Below are positions 54,913 to 63,852 of a DNA stretch of 64,000 nt, piece by piece. Below the pieces are notes generated by a model that did no database searches, was not told the DNA's origin, and saw only the letters and a list, made by a program, of their open reading frames with translations. The translations under genes and the position numbers were made by a program. Source of the stretch: Micromonospora coriariae (GTDB taxonomy: Bacteria > Actinomycetota > Actinomycetes > Mycobacteriales > Micromonosporaceae); the NCBI RefSeq assembly GCF_900091455.1, contig NZ_LT607412.1, positions 6,076,001-6,140,000 on the forward strand, in the 5' to 3' direction. The first letter of the stretch is position 1; each line of letters starts with the position of its first letter.

Positions 54913-55551
54913 GTGGCTGTTCACATGTCTTTCGATGGGTTGCCGGATCGCCCTCAGCAGATTCCGCCCACCGTCCTGTCCCGACCCGTCGAACCGGTGT
55001 TCGTGGACGCCACTGGCATCCGCCACCGCCGGCTACGACGCGCGGGCGTGCTGGTCGCGGTCGCCTCGCTGAGCTACCTGCCGATGGCCGCGACCGGGTT
55101 GCTCGCCGGTCCGCCGGCACCGGCGCAGCCCGGTCCACTGTCCGTCGGCGGCCCGGGCGGCGGGACCGGTGAACACCCTCGGACGGCGCCACCGCCGCTC
55201 GGCGATCCGACTCCGGACCTCACCCCGGAGCCCGAGGACACGGTGGATGGTCCGCAACTCGCGGCCGAACCGACACCGGACGATGCGGTGCCGACCACCG
55301 TGCCGTCGATCGACCCGCCGGAGCCCGAGCCCAGCCAACCGACCCACGTGCGCCCGACCAGTCGCCCGCCCGCTACGCCTATGCCCCCGACCTCGCCGCC
55401 GGCCCCGCCGCCCGAGGGCCCGACACCGCCCGTGGGCCCGACACCGCCCCCCACCCCCTCGCCGACCAGGTCCACTCCGGCCGAGCCCAGCCCCGGACCC
55501 GTCACGACCCGGCCGATCACGCCTGACCTCGCGCGATGGGTGACGGGATGA
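54913..55551 (+). CDS. Membrane-anchored proline-rich protein
   Basis: A 212-residue protein with a basic stretch (RHRRLRRAG), one hydrophobic segment (VLVAVASLSYLPMAATGLLA, about 47-66) and a long Pro/Thr/Glu-rich tail with PTPP/PSPT-like runs, probably outside the membrane and crossing the wall. No domain is recognised. Its last 4 nt overlap the start of the three-domain enzyme gene (ATGA), so the two are translationally coupled and probably act together. GTG at 54913 is used; an ATG 12 nt later is possible. Confidence 0.75.
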   Translation: MAVHMSFDGLPDRPQQIPPTVLSRPVEPVFVDATGIRHRRLRRAGVLVAVASLSYLPMAATGLLAGPPAPAQPGPLSVGGPGGGTGEHPRTAPPPLGDPTPDLTPEPEDTVDGPQLAAEPTPDDAVPTTVPSIDPPEPEPSQPTHVRPTSRPPATPMPPTSPPAPPPEGPTPPVGPTPPPTPSPTRSTPAEPSPGPVTTRPITPDLARWVTG

Positions 55552-58500
55552 CCCTGGTGAACCGTCGCCGCCTCGCCCGCGGCCGCCACGGTGACCGTCG
55601 GCCCGGCGGTATCGGCCGGGGGGCCGGGCGGTTCGTCTGCGCCTCCCTGGTGACTGTGGTGATGTGTGTGCTGCTGGTGGAGGCGTACGCCAACTCCAGC
55701 TTCAAACCCGATCACGTGCGGGAGTCCGAGGACCAGGGCAGCGTCCCGACCGACGTCCTCAATGGCGGACCCGTGATCGATGCCCGGTACGACCAGCCCC
55801 GCTCCTACCGCCTTCCCGCGCGGACCATCGCCCTCACCTTCGACGACGGGCCGGACCCCGTCTGGACCCCCCGGGTGCTCGACGTCCTGCACCGGCATCG
55901 AGCCCCGGCCACCTTCTTCGTGATCGGCTCGCAGGTCGCCAGGCACGGGGACCTGGTCCGGCGGGTCAACCAGGAGGGTCACGAGCTCGGCGTGCACACC
56001 TTCACCCACCCCGACGTGAGTCTGCTGCCGGGGTGGCGACAACGGATGGAGTACGCGCAGACCCAGATGGCGATCGTGGACGCGGCCGGCGTCCGGACCA
56101 GCCTGCTGCGCTTCCCCTATTCCTCCGTGCCCAGCGCCGTCGACGACGCGAACTGGCCGGTGATCCGCGAGGCCGGCCGGCTCGGCTACCTGACTGTGGT
56201 GAACGACGTCGACGGGGAGGACTGGTCCCGACCCGGCGTGGACGCGATCGTGCGGCAGATGACGCCAGCCGACGGAGCGGGGGCCGTGGTGCTGCTGCAC
56301 GACGCCGGCGGAGACCGGTCGCAGACCATCGCGGCGCTGGAGCGCTTCATCCCGATGATGCAGGCGCGCGGCTACACCTTCACGACGATCAGCGACGGGA
56401 TGAACCGGGCCCGACAGGACGCGGCGCCATTCGTCGGCAACGCCCCCACGTCGACCGTGGACCGCTGGCGGGCCGCCCCCGTGGTGTGGGCGATCCGGCT
56501 GGCGGACTCGATCCTGCGCGCGCTCGCCCTGCTCTTCGTGGTCGTCGGGGTCCTCATCCTGGCCCGGACGCTGCTGCTGCTCCTGATCGCCGGACGGCTC
56601 GCCCGGCGCCGACGGAAGCACCGCTGGCCCTGGGGATCGTTCGACGCAGCGGTGTCGGTGATCGTGCCCGCGTACAACGAACGGGCCGGAATCGTCGCCA
56701 CGGTCCGTTCGCTGGTGGCCAACGACCACCGGGACGTCGAGGTGATCGTGGTCGACGACGGCTCGACCGACGGCACGGCAGACCTCGTCGACTCGCTGGG
56801 ACTGGACGGCGTCCGGGTGATCCGCAAGCCCAACGGCGGCAAGGCCAGCGCCCTCAACACCGGGCTCCTGTACGCCTCGCACGACATCATCGTGACCGTC
56901 GACGCGGACACCGTCTTCGAACCGAACGCGATCCGACGGTTGATCGAGCCGTTCAACGACCCGCGGATCGGAGCGGTGGCCGGCAACGTCAAGGTCGCCA
57001 ACCGGCGGCGGCTGCTCGGCCAGTGGCAGCACATCGAGTACGTCATCGGCTTCAATCTGGACCGCCGGTTCTACGAGAGGCTGGGCTGCATCCCCACCGT
57101 CCCGGGAGCGATCGGCGCCTTCCGCCGCCGTGCCCTGCTCGGCGTCGGCGGGATGAGCGGTGACACGCTGGCCGAGGACACCGACATCACCATGGCGATC
57201 CTGCGGGCCGGGTGGCGCGTGGTGTACCAGGACCGCGCCCGCGCCTGGACGGAGGCTCCCGCCACGGTTCGCGAGTTGTGGCGGCAGCGCTACCGGTGGA
57301 GTTACGGGACCATACAGGCGATGTGGAAGCACCGGCGCGCGGTGTTCGACCGAGGCGCCTCGGGCCGATTCGGCCGGTTCGGCCTGCCGATGCTCGCCCT
57401 CTTCGGCGTGGTGCTGCCACTGCTCGGCCCAGTGCTGGACCTGCTCGCCCTCTATGGCCTCTTCTTCCTGGACACGACGAAGACCGCGCTGGCCTGGGTG
57501 GCGATGCTGGTCGTCCAGACCGCGACCGCCGCGGTGGCCTTCCGGCTCGACCGGGAACGGATGCGCCCGCTGCTGACCCTGCCGATCCAGCAGTTCGTCT
57601 ACCGCCAGCTGATGTACGTGGTCCTGGCCCGCTCCGTGGTGACCGCGCTGACCGGCGCCCGGCTGGGCTGGCGCAAGCTCAAGCGGGCCGGTGACGTCGC
57701 GGACGACAAACGCCGCGCCGATTCCCCCGCGACGCCTGGCCGCGAGGGGCGCGACCGCTGGTTCGACACGCTGCGGGCGCTGGCGCTGGCTCGAGTCATC
57801 ACGTACCACATGTTCGGGGCCGCCTGGCTGAGCTTCGCCTTCCCCGCCATGGGCGTGATGTTCGCGCTGGGCGGCTCGCTGATGGCCAGCTCGCTCGATC
57901 GCTCGCCGCAGCGGGCCGTCAGCGGTCGACTCCGGCGCCTGCTACCGGCGCTGTGGGCCCTGGGCGTCGTGCTGCTGCCCCTGATGGCCTGGCACGGCTG
58001 GTCCGACCGTCCGGCCTGGCCGGCGCTGCTGAACTGGCTGGTCCCGGTGCTGCAGCCGCCGGGCAGCGCGTGGGCGGCGGACGTCACGGGTGTGCTGTGG
58101 TACCTCGTCGCGTACCTGTGGTTCGTGCTGCTCTCCCCCGCGGTGTTGACGCTGTACCGACGCTGGCCGGTGTGGTCCGTGCTGACGCCGCTGGCCGGCG
58201 TGGTCCTGCTGCAGACCGCGGGGTCGGCACTGGGCGGACGGGTGGATTCGGTTCTGACCGACGTGTCCACGTTCGGCGCCTGCTGGCTCGTGGGCTTCGC
58301 ACACCGCGACGGTCAGCTGCGACGGCTCCCCCTTCGGTTCCTGCTGACCCTGGCGGCGCTGTGCCTGGGACTCGCCGTCGGTTGGCTCCTCATCCACCCG
58401 GGTGCCGGGCTCGACCTCAACGACATCCCGGTGGCGCAGGCGTTCTGGTCGCTCGGAATCGTGCTGCTGCTGATGCGGGTGTCCCCACCGATGACCTGGA

Positions 58501-58865
58501 TCGCCCGGATCCGGCCACTGGATCGGCTGGTCACCGCGTTGAACAGTCGTGCCCTGACCATCTACCTCTGGCACAACGCGGCCATCGCGGTCTGCTTCGC
58601 CGTCGGTGACCTGCTCGGGGTCTGGCGACTCGGCAAGCTGGGTTACCTGGTGGTCGCCCTGGTGCTGCTCACCGGACTGGTTCTGGCCCTCGGTTGGATC
58701 GAGGACCTCAGCGCCCGGCGGTCGCCTCGCTTGTCGCCCTGGCCCCGGGCGCCGCGAACGGCAGAGCGGGATCGGGCAGGACAACCGGCTTCGGGGGCCG
58801 CAGCGTCCGATGGGAAGGACGTTCCAGATGGGCTACACGAACACGCGCGATCAGTACTGACGTGA
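55548..58865 (+). CDS. Three-domain enzyme: NodB-type deacetylase, GT2 glycosyltransferase and acyltransferase-3
   Basis: A 1105-residue membrane protein. After a basic N-terminus and one helix, a NodB polysaccharide deacetylase (about 85-280) shows LTFDDGPDPVW, ELGVHTFTHPD (metal His pair), LLRFPYSSVP and VVLLHDAGG. A GT2 synthase domain (about 365-720) has VIVPAYNER, VVDDGSTDGT, VDADT, EDTDI and QRYRWSYG, with flanking helices as in NodC, hyaluronan and PgaC-type synthases. An acyltransferase-3 domain (about 735-1075) has WFDTLRALALARVITYHMFG and about ten helices. It could make, deacetylate and acylate a GlcNAc polymer. The product is unknown. Confidence 0.88.
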   Translation: MTLVNRRRLARGRHGDRRPGGIGRGAGRFVCASLVTVVMCVLLVEAYANSSFKPDHVRESEDQGSVPTDVLNGGPVIDARYDQPRSYRLPARTIALTFDDGPDPVWTPRVLDVLHRHRAPATFFVIGSQVARHGDLVRRVNQEGHELGVHTFTHPDVSLLPGWRQRMEYAQTQMAIVDAAGVRTSLLRFPYSSVPSAVDDANWPVIREAGRLGYLTVVNDVDGEDWSRPGVDAIVRQMTPADGAGAVVLLHDAGGDRSQTIAALERFIPMMQARGYTFTTISDGMNRARQDAAPFVGNAPTSTVDRWRAAPVVWAIRLADSILRALALLFVVVGVLILARTLLLLLIAGRLARRRRKHRWPWGSFDAAVSVIVPAYNERAGIVATVRSLVANDHRDVEVIVVDDGSTDGTADLVDSLGLDGVRVIRKPNGGKASALNTGLLYASHDIIVTVDADTVFEPNAIRRLIEPFNDPRIGAVAGNVKVANRRRLLGQWQHIEYVIGFNLDRRFYERLGCIPTVPGAIGAFRRRALLGVGGMSGDTLAEDTDITMAILRAGWRVVYQDRARAWTEAPATVRELWRQRYRWSYGTIQAMWKHRRAVFDRGASGRFGRFGLPMLALFGVVLPLLGPVLDLLALYGLFFLDTTKTALAWVAMLVVQTATAAVAFRLDRERMRPLLTLPIQQFVYRQLMYVVLARSVVTALTGARLGWRKLKRAGDVADDKRRADSPATPGREGRDRWFDTLRALALARVITYHMFGAAWLSFAFPAMGVMFALGGSLMASSLDRSPQRAVSGRLRRLLPALWALGVVLLPLMAWHGWSDRPAWPALLNWLVPVLQPPGSAWAADVTGVLWYLVAYLWFVLLSPAVLTLYRRWPVWSVLTPLAGVVLLQTAGSALGGRVDSVLTDVSTFGACWLVGFAHRDGQLRRLPLRFLLTLAALCLGLAVGWLLIHPGAGLDLNDIPVAQAFWSLGIVLLLMRVSPPMTWIARIRPLDRLVTALNSRALTIYLWHNAAIAVCFAVGDLLGVWRLGKLGYLVVALVLLTGLVLALGWIEDLSARRSPRLSPWPRAPRTAERDRAGQPASGAAASDGKDVPDGLHEHARSVLT

Positions 58866-58967
58866 GCGTTGTTCGGCGCGAAACCACGCCGCGACGGCAC
58901 GGCCGGAAAACGACACGGCCCGGCTGAGCCGCCGTCGGCGGAGACGGTGATGGGGGTGATCACCGTC

Positions 58968-59007
58968 GGCCGGCACGGGCCTCGCCTCCTACGGGCCCGT
59001 GCCGGCC
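58968..59007 (+). terminator. Hairpin terminator after the three-domain gene
   Basis: A perfect 14-bp stem (GGCCGGCACGGGCC) with a 12-nt loop lies about 100 nt after the stop codon and before the next gene. It ends the proline-rich/three-domain transcript. Confidence 0.7.
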
Positions 59008-59107
59008 ACCCCAACGAGAAGGCACAGTGCAGCGTCCCCGACGGCGAGGTGCCGCCGAGGCCCGGGCCAGCAGGCTTCTGCCAGCCCGGCAACGAGAGGA
59101 GTTGGTG

Positions 59108-59533
59108 ATGTGGCAGCCGCCTACACCGGCAGAGCAGGAACTGTGGAACGCCGTGGTGGCCGGCGTACGAGCGGTCAACCAGATGGATCACGGGCGATTC
59201 CGTGCTTCCGTCGTCCGCCTCCTACGGCTGCCGAACGCGTGGACGCACGAGGTCCTCAGGGACACCGCGGAGCTGCTCGTCGACGAGCTCGACCCGGACG
59301 GGAAGGTGGACAGGAGGTTGCTGGCCGCACTGCTCCCCGACGGTCACCGACCGCCGGTCGCCGACGTACCCGGCGAACCGGCGCTGACGCGGCACGGACT
59401 ACTGCTCATCGCCCAGCTGGCGGACGCCGCGCAGGTCAACGTCGGAGCATTCGTCGACGTGGCCCTGGCCATGAACAGGCGGGCTGAGGGAACCGTCGCC
59501 GCATCGGTCCCCCACTGCCGCATCGGGCGCTGA
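59108..59533 (+). CDS. Unrecognised 141-residue protein
   Basis: I do not recognise this protein. It is mostly helical, without membrane segments or Cys clusters: TPAEQELWNAVVAGVRAVNQ, ASVVRLLRLPNAWTHEVLRD, TAELLVDELDPDGKVDRRLL, TRHGLLLIAQLADAAQ. GAGAGGAG precedes the ATG at 59108, which supports it over an earlier in-frame start at 59027. It stands alone between the terminator and the GT39-like gene, 80 nt away. Confidence 0.65.
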   Translation: MWQPPTPAEQELWNAVVAGVRAVNQMDHGRFRASVVRLLRLPNAWTHEVLRDTAELLVDELDPDGKVDRRLLAALLPDGHRPPVADVPGEPALTRHGLLLIAQLADAAQVNVGAFVDVALAMNRRAEGTVAASVPHCRIGR

Positions 59534-59613
59534 CGCCCGAAGCCGCCACGTCGCGGGGGTCGACGTCAGGTGGCGGGCCACCATTGTGGCCGGAGATCGG
59601 TGATGATGTGCGC

Positions 59614-61164
59614 GTGAGCGAATCCGCCACCACCGACCGCCCGCACCAGCCAGCCCCAACGTCCCCGCCGCCGGCGCCACCGGCGCCCGGTCCGCGCGCG
59701 CTCGGGCCGTGGCTGCTGGCCGGGGCGGTCAGCGTGACGCTGCTGCTGCTCGCCGGCCGCTACGGCTACCACCGGGACGAGCTGTACTTCCTGCTCTGCG
59801 GCCGGCACCTCGACTGGGGCTACGTCGACCAGGGCCCGCTGGTCCCGGCGCTGGCCCGGCTGCTCGACACGATCGCCCCGGGCAACCTGGTCGTGCTGCG
59901 TACCCCGTCGGCACTGCTGGCCGGTGCCGCGGTCCTGCTGGTCGCCGCCATCGCCCGGGAGTTCGGCGCCGGCCGGGGCGGGCAGAGCTTCGCGGCGCTG
60001 CTCGCCGCGCTGTCCGGCATCGTGCTCGCCGGCGGGCACCTGCTCAGCACCACCACCATCGACCTGCTGGCCTGGCTGGCCGCGGCGTGGTGTGCGGTGC
60101 GGCTGCTGCGCACCGGCGACAGCCGGTGGGCGCTCGGCATCGGGGTGGCGCTCGGCGTGGGCATGCTCAACAAGTTGCTGCCCGCGCTGCTGGCCGTGGG
60201 CCTGATCGCCGGGGTGGGCATCGCCGGGCCGCGTCGGCTGCTGCGCGACCGGTGGGTGCTCGCCGCCGCCGGGATCGCCGCGCTGCTGGCCGCGCCGAAC
60301 CTGATCTGGCAGGCCACGCACGGCTTTCCGCAGCTGTCGGTGGCCGCCTCGATCTCCGGTGGTGACAGCTCCTACAGCGGCCGCCTCGACGCGCTCACCC
60401 TCCAGTTCGTCATCATCAGCCCGTACGCGGTGCCGATCTGGATCGCCGGGCTCGTCGCGTTGCTGCGCCGACCGGCGTGGCGGGCGTACCGCCCGGTGGG
60501 CTGGGCGTGGCTGGTCGTGGTCGGCATCGTGCTGATCGCCGGCGGCAAGGGCTACTACGACGCGCCGCTGTTGCTGGTGCTCACCGCCGCCGGTGCGGTG
60601 GTGACCGCCGCATGGGCGTCCCGTGGCGCGCCGAGGCTGCGTCGGAGCCTGCTCGCGCTGGGCGCGGTGCCGTTCCTCCTGCCCACCGTCGTGCTGCTGC
60701 TGCCGGTGCTGCCGGCCGAACGGTTGCCCGGCTTCGTGGTGGACGTCAACTACGACGCCGGTGAGACCATCGGTTGGCCGGCGTTCACCGACTCGGTGGC
60801 CACCGTCCACCGTGGCCTGCCGCCCGCGGAGCGCCCGCGGACGGTCATCCTGACCGGCAACTACGGCGAGGCGGGCGCGTTGGCCCGCTACGGCCCGGCC
60901 CGTGGTCTCCCCCACGCGTACTCCGGGCACAACAGCATGGTCGACTTCGGCCGGCCACCAGCCGACGCCGACGTGGTGATCGTCGTCGGCTGGGAACGCT
61001 CCGCCCCGCTGAACGCCTGGTTCGACGAGTGCGCGCCCGCCGGGCGGGTGGACCAGCGGGTCGAGGTGGACAACGACGAGAACGGCGGCCCGATCTTCGT
61101 GTGCCGAGGGCTGCGGCGCCCGTGGGCGCAGATCTGGGACACCGAGGTACGCCACGCCGGCTGA
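59614..61164 (+). CDS. GT39/ArnT-like membrane glycosyltransferase
   Basis: A 516-residue polytopic protein: a Pro-rich N-terminus, then about ten helices with the PMT/ArnT-type first loop RYGYHRDELYFLLCGRHLDW (acidic DE pair for the polyprenyl-phosphate sugar donor), and a C-terminal soluble part (RTVILTGNYGEAGALARYGP). Such enzymes use polyprenyl-phospho sugars to modify lipids or wall polymers outside. GTG at 59614 is used; GTG at 59608 is also possible. Neighbouring polysaccharide genes suggest an envelope role. Confidence 0.85.
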   Translation: MSESATTDRPHQPAPTSPPPAPPAPGPRALGPWLLAGAVSVTLLLLAGRYGYHRDELYFLLCGRHLDWGYVDQGPLVPALARLLDTIAPGNLVVLRTPSALLAGAAVLLVAAIAREFGAGRGGQSFAALLAALSGIVLAGGHLLSTTTIDLLAWLAAAWCAVRLLRTGDSRWALGIGVALGVGMLNKLLPALLAVGLIAGVGIAGPRRLLRDRWVLAAAGIAALLAAPNLIWQATHGFPQLSVAASISGGDSSYSGRLDALTLQFVIISPYAVPIWIAGLVALLRRPAWRAYRPVGWAWLVVVGIVLIAGGKGYYDAPLLLVLTAAGAVVTAAWASRGAPRLRRSLLALGAVPFLLPTVVLLLPVLPAERLPGFVVDVNYDAGETIGWPAFTDSVATVHRGLPPAERPRTVILTGNYGEAGALARYGPARGLPHAYSGHNSMVDFGRPPADADVVIVVGWERSAPLNAWFDECAPAGRVDQRVEVDNDENGGPIFVCRGLRRPWAQIWDTEVRHAG

Positions 61165-61172
61165 CGGCGGGG

Positions 61173-61658
61173 TCAGTGGTCGCTGGCGCCGGTCAGCCAG
61201 GTGCGTACCGCGGGAAGGGCCTCCGGGCCGGAGTCGGTGCCGACGTCGCGGGCGAGATCGGCGATCGTGACCGCGGCCAGCGCCTCGCGCCACGCTTCCT
61301 CGGCGGTCCACATGGCGCGGGCAACCGGGCACGCCCGGGTGCAGGCGTTCGCCGGGGTCGCCAGCGGGCCGCGTTGCCGGATCTCGGTGCAGACGAAGGC
61401 GGGTCCGGGGCCGTCGACGGCCCGTACCACGTCGAGCAACGTGATGCTCTCCGGTGCGCGGGTCAGGGCGTAGCCACCGGACTTGCCCTGGACGGAGTGG
61501 ATGAGGCCGGCGCGGGCGAGCGACTGGAGTTGCTTGGCGAGGTAGCTGCTGGAGACGTCGTGCAGCTCCGCGAGCCTGGCCGCCGGGACGGGCCTGCTGC
61601 TGACCGTGAGGACGACGCAGCAGTGCAGCGCCCATTCGACCCCGCCGGACATCTTCAT
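61173..61658 (-). CDS. Rrf2 family transcriptional regulator
   Basis: A 161-residue winged-helix regulator: GGVEWALHCCVVLTVSSRPV, AARLAELHDVSSSYLAKQLQ (HTH), RAGLIHSVQGKSGGYALTRA (wing). Three Cys (FVCTE ... NACTRACPVA) are spaced as in NsrR/IscR-type iron-sulfur sensors, so it may sense NO or redox state. It is divergent from an SDR gene, with two clear operators between them. Confidence 0.92.
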   Translation of the reverse strand: MKMSGGVEWALHCCVVLTVSSRPVPAARLAELHDVSSSYLAKQLQSLARAGLIHSVQGKSGGYALTRAPESITLLDVVRAVDGPGPAFVCTEIRQRGPLATPANACTRACPVARAMWTAEEAWREALAAVTIADLARDVGTDSGPEALPAVRTWLTGASDH

Positions 61659-61679
61659 CGCCTCACCCTAGCCACCCCG

Positions 61680-61731
61680 ATACTCGGACCCATGCTGTCC
61701 GAGTATAGTTCTCGGACATAGGAAGTCCGAG
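61680..61731. promoter_or_regulatory. Paired Rrf2-type operators
   Basis: ATACTCGGAC-N7-GTCCGAGTAT (61680-61706) and CTCGGAC-N7-GTCCGAG (61711-61731) share the same half-site and spacer length, with centres 28 bp apart. They cover the gap between the divergent Rrf2 and SDR genes and probably control both. Confidence 0.8.
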
Positions 61732-61786
61732 TATCCGGCCCGGCGAACAGACGGGCTGGAATCACCACAGGGAAGGTGGAACGAAC

Positions 61787-62521
61787 ATGAAGATCGCCGT
61801 GATGGGTGGGACCGGCCTGATCGGGTCCCAGGTCGTCAAGATCCTGCGGGCGGCCGGGCACGACGCGCTGCCGCACTCGCAGTCGACCGGGGTCGACCTG
61901 CTCACCGGGCAGGGTCTGGCCGAGGCGCTCAAGGACGCCGACGTCGTCGTCAACCTGACGAATTCGCCGACCTTCGACGACGCCTCCCCCGCCTTCTTCC
62001 AGACGACCATGGACAACCTCCTGACCGCCGCCGAGCGGGCCGGCGTCGGGCACGCCGTGATCCTCTCGATCGTGGGCGTCGACCTGGTCCCCGACCTGGC
62101 GTACTACCGCGCCAAGGTCCTCCAGGAGGACATCCTCAAGGCCGGTCCCGTCCCCTACTCGATCGTCCGCGCCACCCAGTTCTTCGAGTTCATCGGCGCG
62201 GTCATGTCCTGGACCGCCGACGAGAACACCGTCCGCCTGCCCAGCAGTGCGCTACAGCCGATGGCGGCGGCCGACGTCGCCCAGGCCGTCGCCGACGTCA
62301 GCGCGGGCGTTCCCCTGCAGGGCATCCGCAACGTCGCCGGCCCCGACGTCTTCCCGCTCGACGAGCTGGGCCGGATCACCCTCGCCGCCCAGGGCGACCA
62401 GCGCACCGTCACCACCGACGACAGCGCCGGGATGTTCGCGGCGACGCCCAGCGGTGTGCTGATCGCCCCCCAGGACGCCGTGATCGCGCCCACCTCCTAC
62501 CGCGACTGGCTCGCCCGCTGA
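61787..62521 (+). CDS. NmrA-like / atypical SDR NAD(P)-binding protein
   Basis: A 244-residue protein: MKIAVMGGTGLIGSQVVKIL (NAD(P)-binding), VNLTNSPTFDDASPAFFQTT, HAVILSIVGVDLVPDLAYYR and IVRATQFFEFIGAVM, as in NmrA/HSCARG-type atypical SDRs used as redox-sensing or quinone reductases. It lacks the classic YxxxK. It lies opposite the Rrf2 gene and is its likely target. Confidence 0.88.
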   Translation: MKIAVMGGTGLIGSQVVKILRAAGHDALPHSQSTGVDLLTGQGLAEALKDADVVVNLTNSPTFDDASPAFFQTTMDNLLTAAERAGVGHAVILSIVGVDLVPDLAYYRAKVLQEDILKAGPVPYSIVRATQFFEFIGAVMSWTADENTVRLPSSALQPMAAADVAQAVADVSAGVPLQGIRNVAGPDVFPLDELGRITLAAQGDQRTVTTDDSAGMFAATPSGVLIAPQDAVIAPTSYRDWLAR

Positions 62522-62592
62522 CCCTGGCGAGCAGGGGTGGTGTCCGGCGTCGGGACGATCGGTCGCCCGACGCCGGTCGGCCGTGTGCCTGC

Positions 62593-63387
62593 TCAGCGCT
62601 TCGGGCGGACCGCCCCGGGATGCAGGACGCTCAGGTGTGACCGGGTTGAGTGGCGCGGGCCGGTCCGGCGCCGCGACAGCGTACGGATCAGGTCGGCGTG
62701 CACCCGCTGCTCGTCACGGGGGCTGAGCCCGAGCTGGTTGTGCAGCAGGTGGACCAGGTCGAACGTCATCGCGCCGTCGTACCCCGGGGTGCCGCGGCAC
62801 GCGTCCAACAGACGCGACCAGCACGTCAGCGGATGGCGTTCGGTGGCCAGCGCGGCGGAGATCCGCTGCCAGCGAGCGCCCGGCAGTACGGTCAGGCCCA
62901 CGGACGTGGTGGGCTCGGCCCCGTTCCGCACTGCGGGACAGCTGCGCACGGCCGCCACCATGGCGAGGTCGACGGCTGCGGCGAGCCGGGCCTGGCGGCC
63001 AGGGGTCATTCCGATCAGATCGACCGCCACGCCGACCAGTCGTGGATCGCGGGCCGGCGGAGCGCTCAGGTGCGGGGCGTGCACCGGCCCCTCCGCGCCG
63101 ACCGCCGCACACAGCCCGGCCAGTCGGGCGGCCAGCAGTCGCGGCGCGCGTCCCAGCAGGTGAAGGTTGACCACGCGGGACGACTGTCGGGTGAATGACC
63201 AGCCGGACAGTTCGCCGGTGGCCTGGAGATCACGCAACAGTGGACTGACACCGCGGGTGAGGAACGCGTCGGCCACCGCGGCGCGGGGCGGCAAAAGGCA
63301 CTGGAATGCGTGCCATTGCTCCGACTCGTTCAGCGCTCCCTCCACATTTACCGGATTGTCCAGATAGGATCGGTATTGAACGGTCAT
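62593..63387 (-). CDS. Possible thiopeptide/lanthipeptide-type biosynthesis protein (weak)
   Basis: A 264-residue protein. The N-terminal third (QWHAFQCLLPPRAAVADAFL, RGVSPLLRDLQATGELSGWS, FTRQSSRVVNLHLLGRAPR) resembles the SpaB_C / thiopeptide-type bacteriocin biosynthesis domain, which eliminates glutamate from Ser/Thr or forms related cores. The C-terminal segment FDLVHLLHNQLGLSPRDEQR resembles the HxxN-L ending of that domain. Identity is from pattern recognition only. ATG at 63387 used. Confidence 0.45.
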   Translation of the reverse strand: MTVQYRSYLDNPVNVEGALNESEQWHAFQCLLPPRAAVADAFLTRGVSPLLRDLQATGELSGWSFTRQSSRVVNLHLLGRAPRLLAARLAGLCAAVGAEGPVHAPHLSAPPARDPRLVGVAVDLIGMTPGRQARLAAAVDLAMVAAVRSCPAVRNGAEPTTSVGLTVLPGARWQRISAALATERHPLTCWSRLLDACRGTPGYDGAMTFDLVHLLHNQLGLSPRDEQRVHADLIRTLSRRRTGPRHSTRSHLSVLHPGAVRPKR

Positions 63388-63852
63388 CCGAAGTCCCCCC
63401 AAGGCGTCGCACCGCCGGGGTCGACATTAAGCGACGGCGAACGATGCGACAGTAGGGGAAACCCCACATTGTCGTGAACCCAACGCAACGGCCGGTACGC
63501 GCTGCGTCAAGAACAAAGCCGACTATTTCGGTTTTTGGGTGTCAACATTTGCTCTCTTCGGCGATAGGACCAACCGGTCGCGTGATCGCCGTTCTTGGCT
63601 TGCCACCCTAGAGTTGCATCTGCCGCTCGCCCGAGCGCCGGCAATTGGCACCGCTGGTGTCGGGCACGCCGAGAGGCCCGAACGGGACACATCCTGGGGG
63701 TGGCAGTTGAAGCTGGACCGAAGCTCGCCGCATCGTCGCGGACGACCAGGCCGCCCGGCCGTCGTCGCACCGCACGACGCGCGTCCGACCGCGTCCACGC
63801 GACGGCTCACCTCGGCGGTCGGCGCCGTGCGAGCGATCGTCGTGGGCCACCG
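63388..63852. other. Divergent gap before the LAL-type gene
   Basis: No credible gene is seen. The region near 63420-63560 is less GC-rich than the surroundings and should carry the promoters of the two divergent genes. A 105-codon plus-strand frame (63539-63856) lacks a ribosome binding site and any domain. A GTG at 63700, in frame with the next gene, could extend that protein by 51 Arg-rich residues. Confidence 0.4.

Noticed and set aside
55074..57809. 911-codon open frame on the minus strand opposite the three-domain gene
   Set aside because: High-GC shadow frame: His/Arg/Gln-rich with no domain, while the opposite strand encodes intact enzymes.
55548..58865. Calling the enzyme a nodulation-factor synthase
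   Set aside because: Domain analogy only; no nod regulators or export genes, and the GT2 family also makes other polymers.
59566..61635. 689-codon minus-strand frame opposite the GT39-like gene
   Set aside because: Shadow frame rich in Gln/His/Arg; it overlaps two recognised genes.
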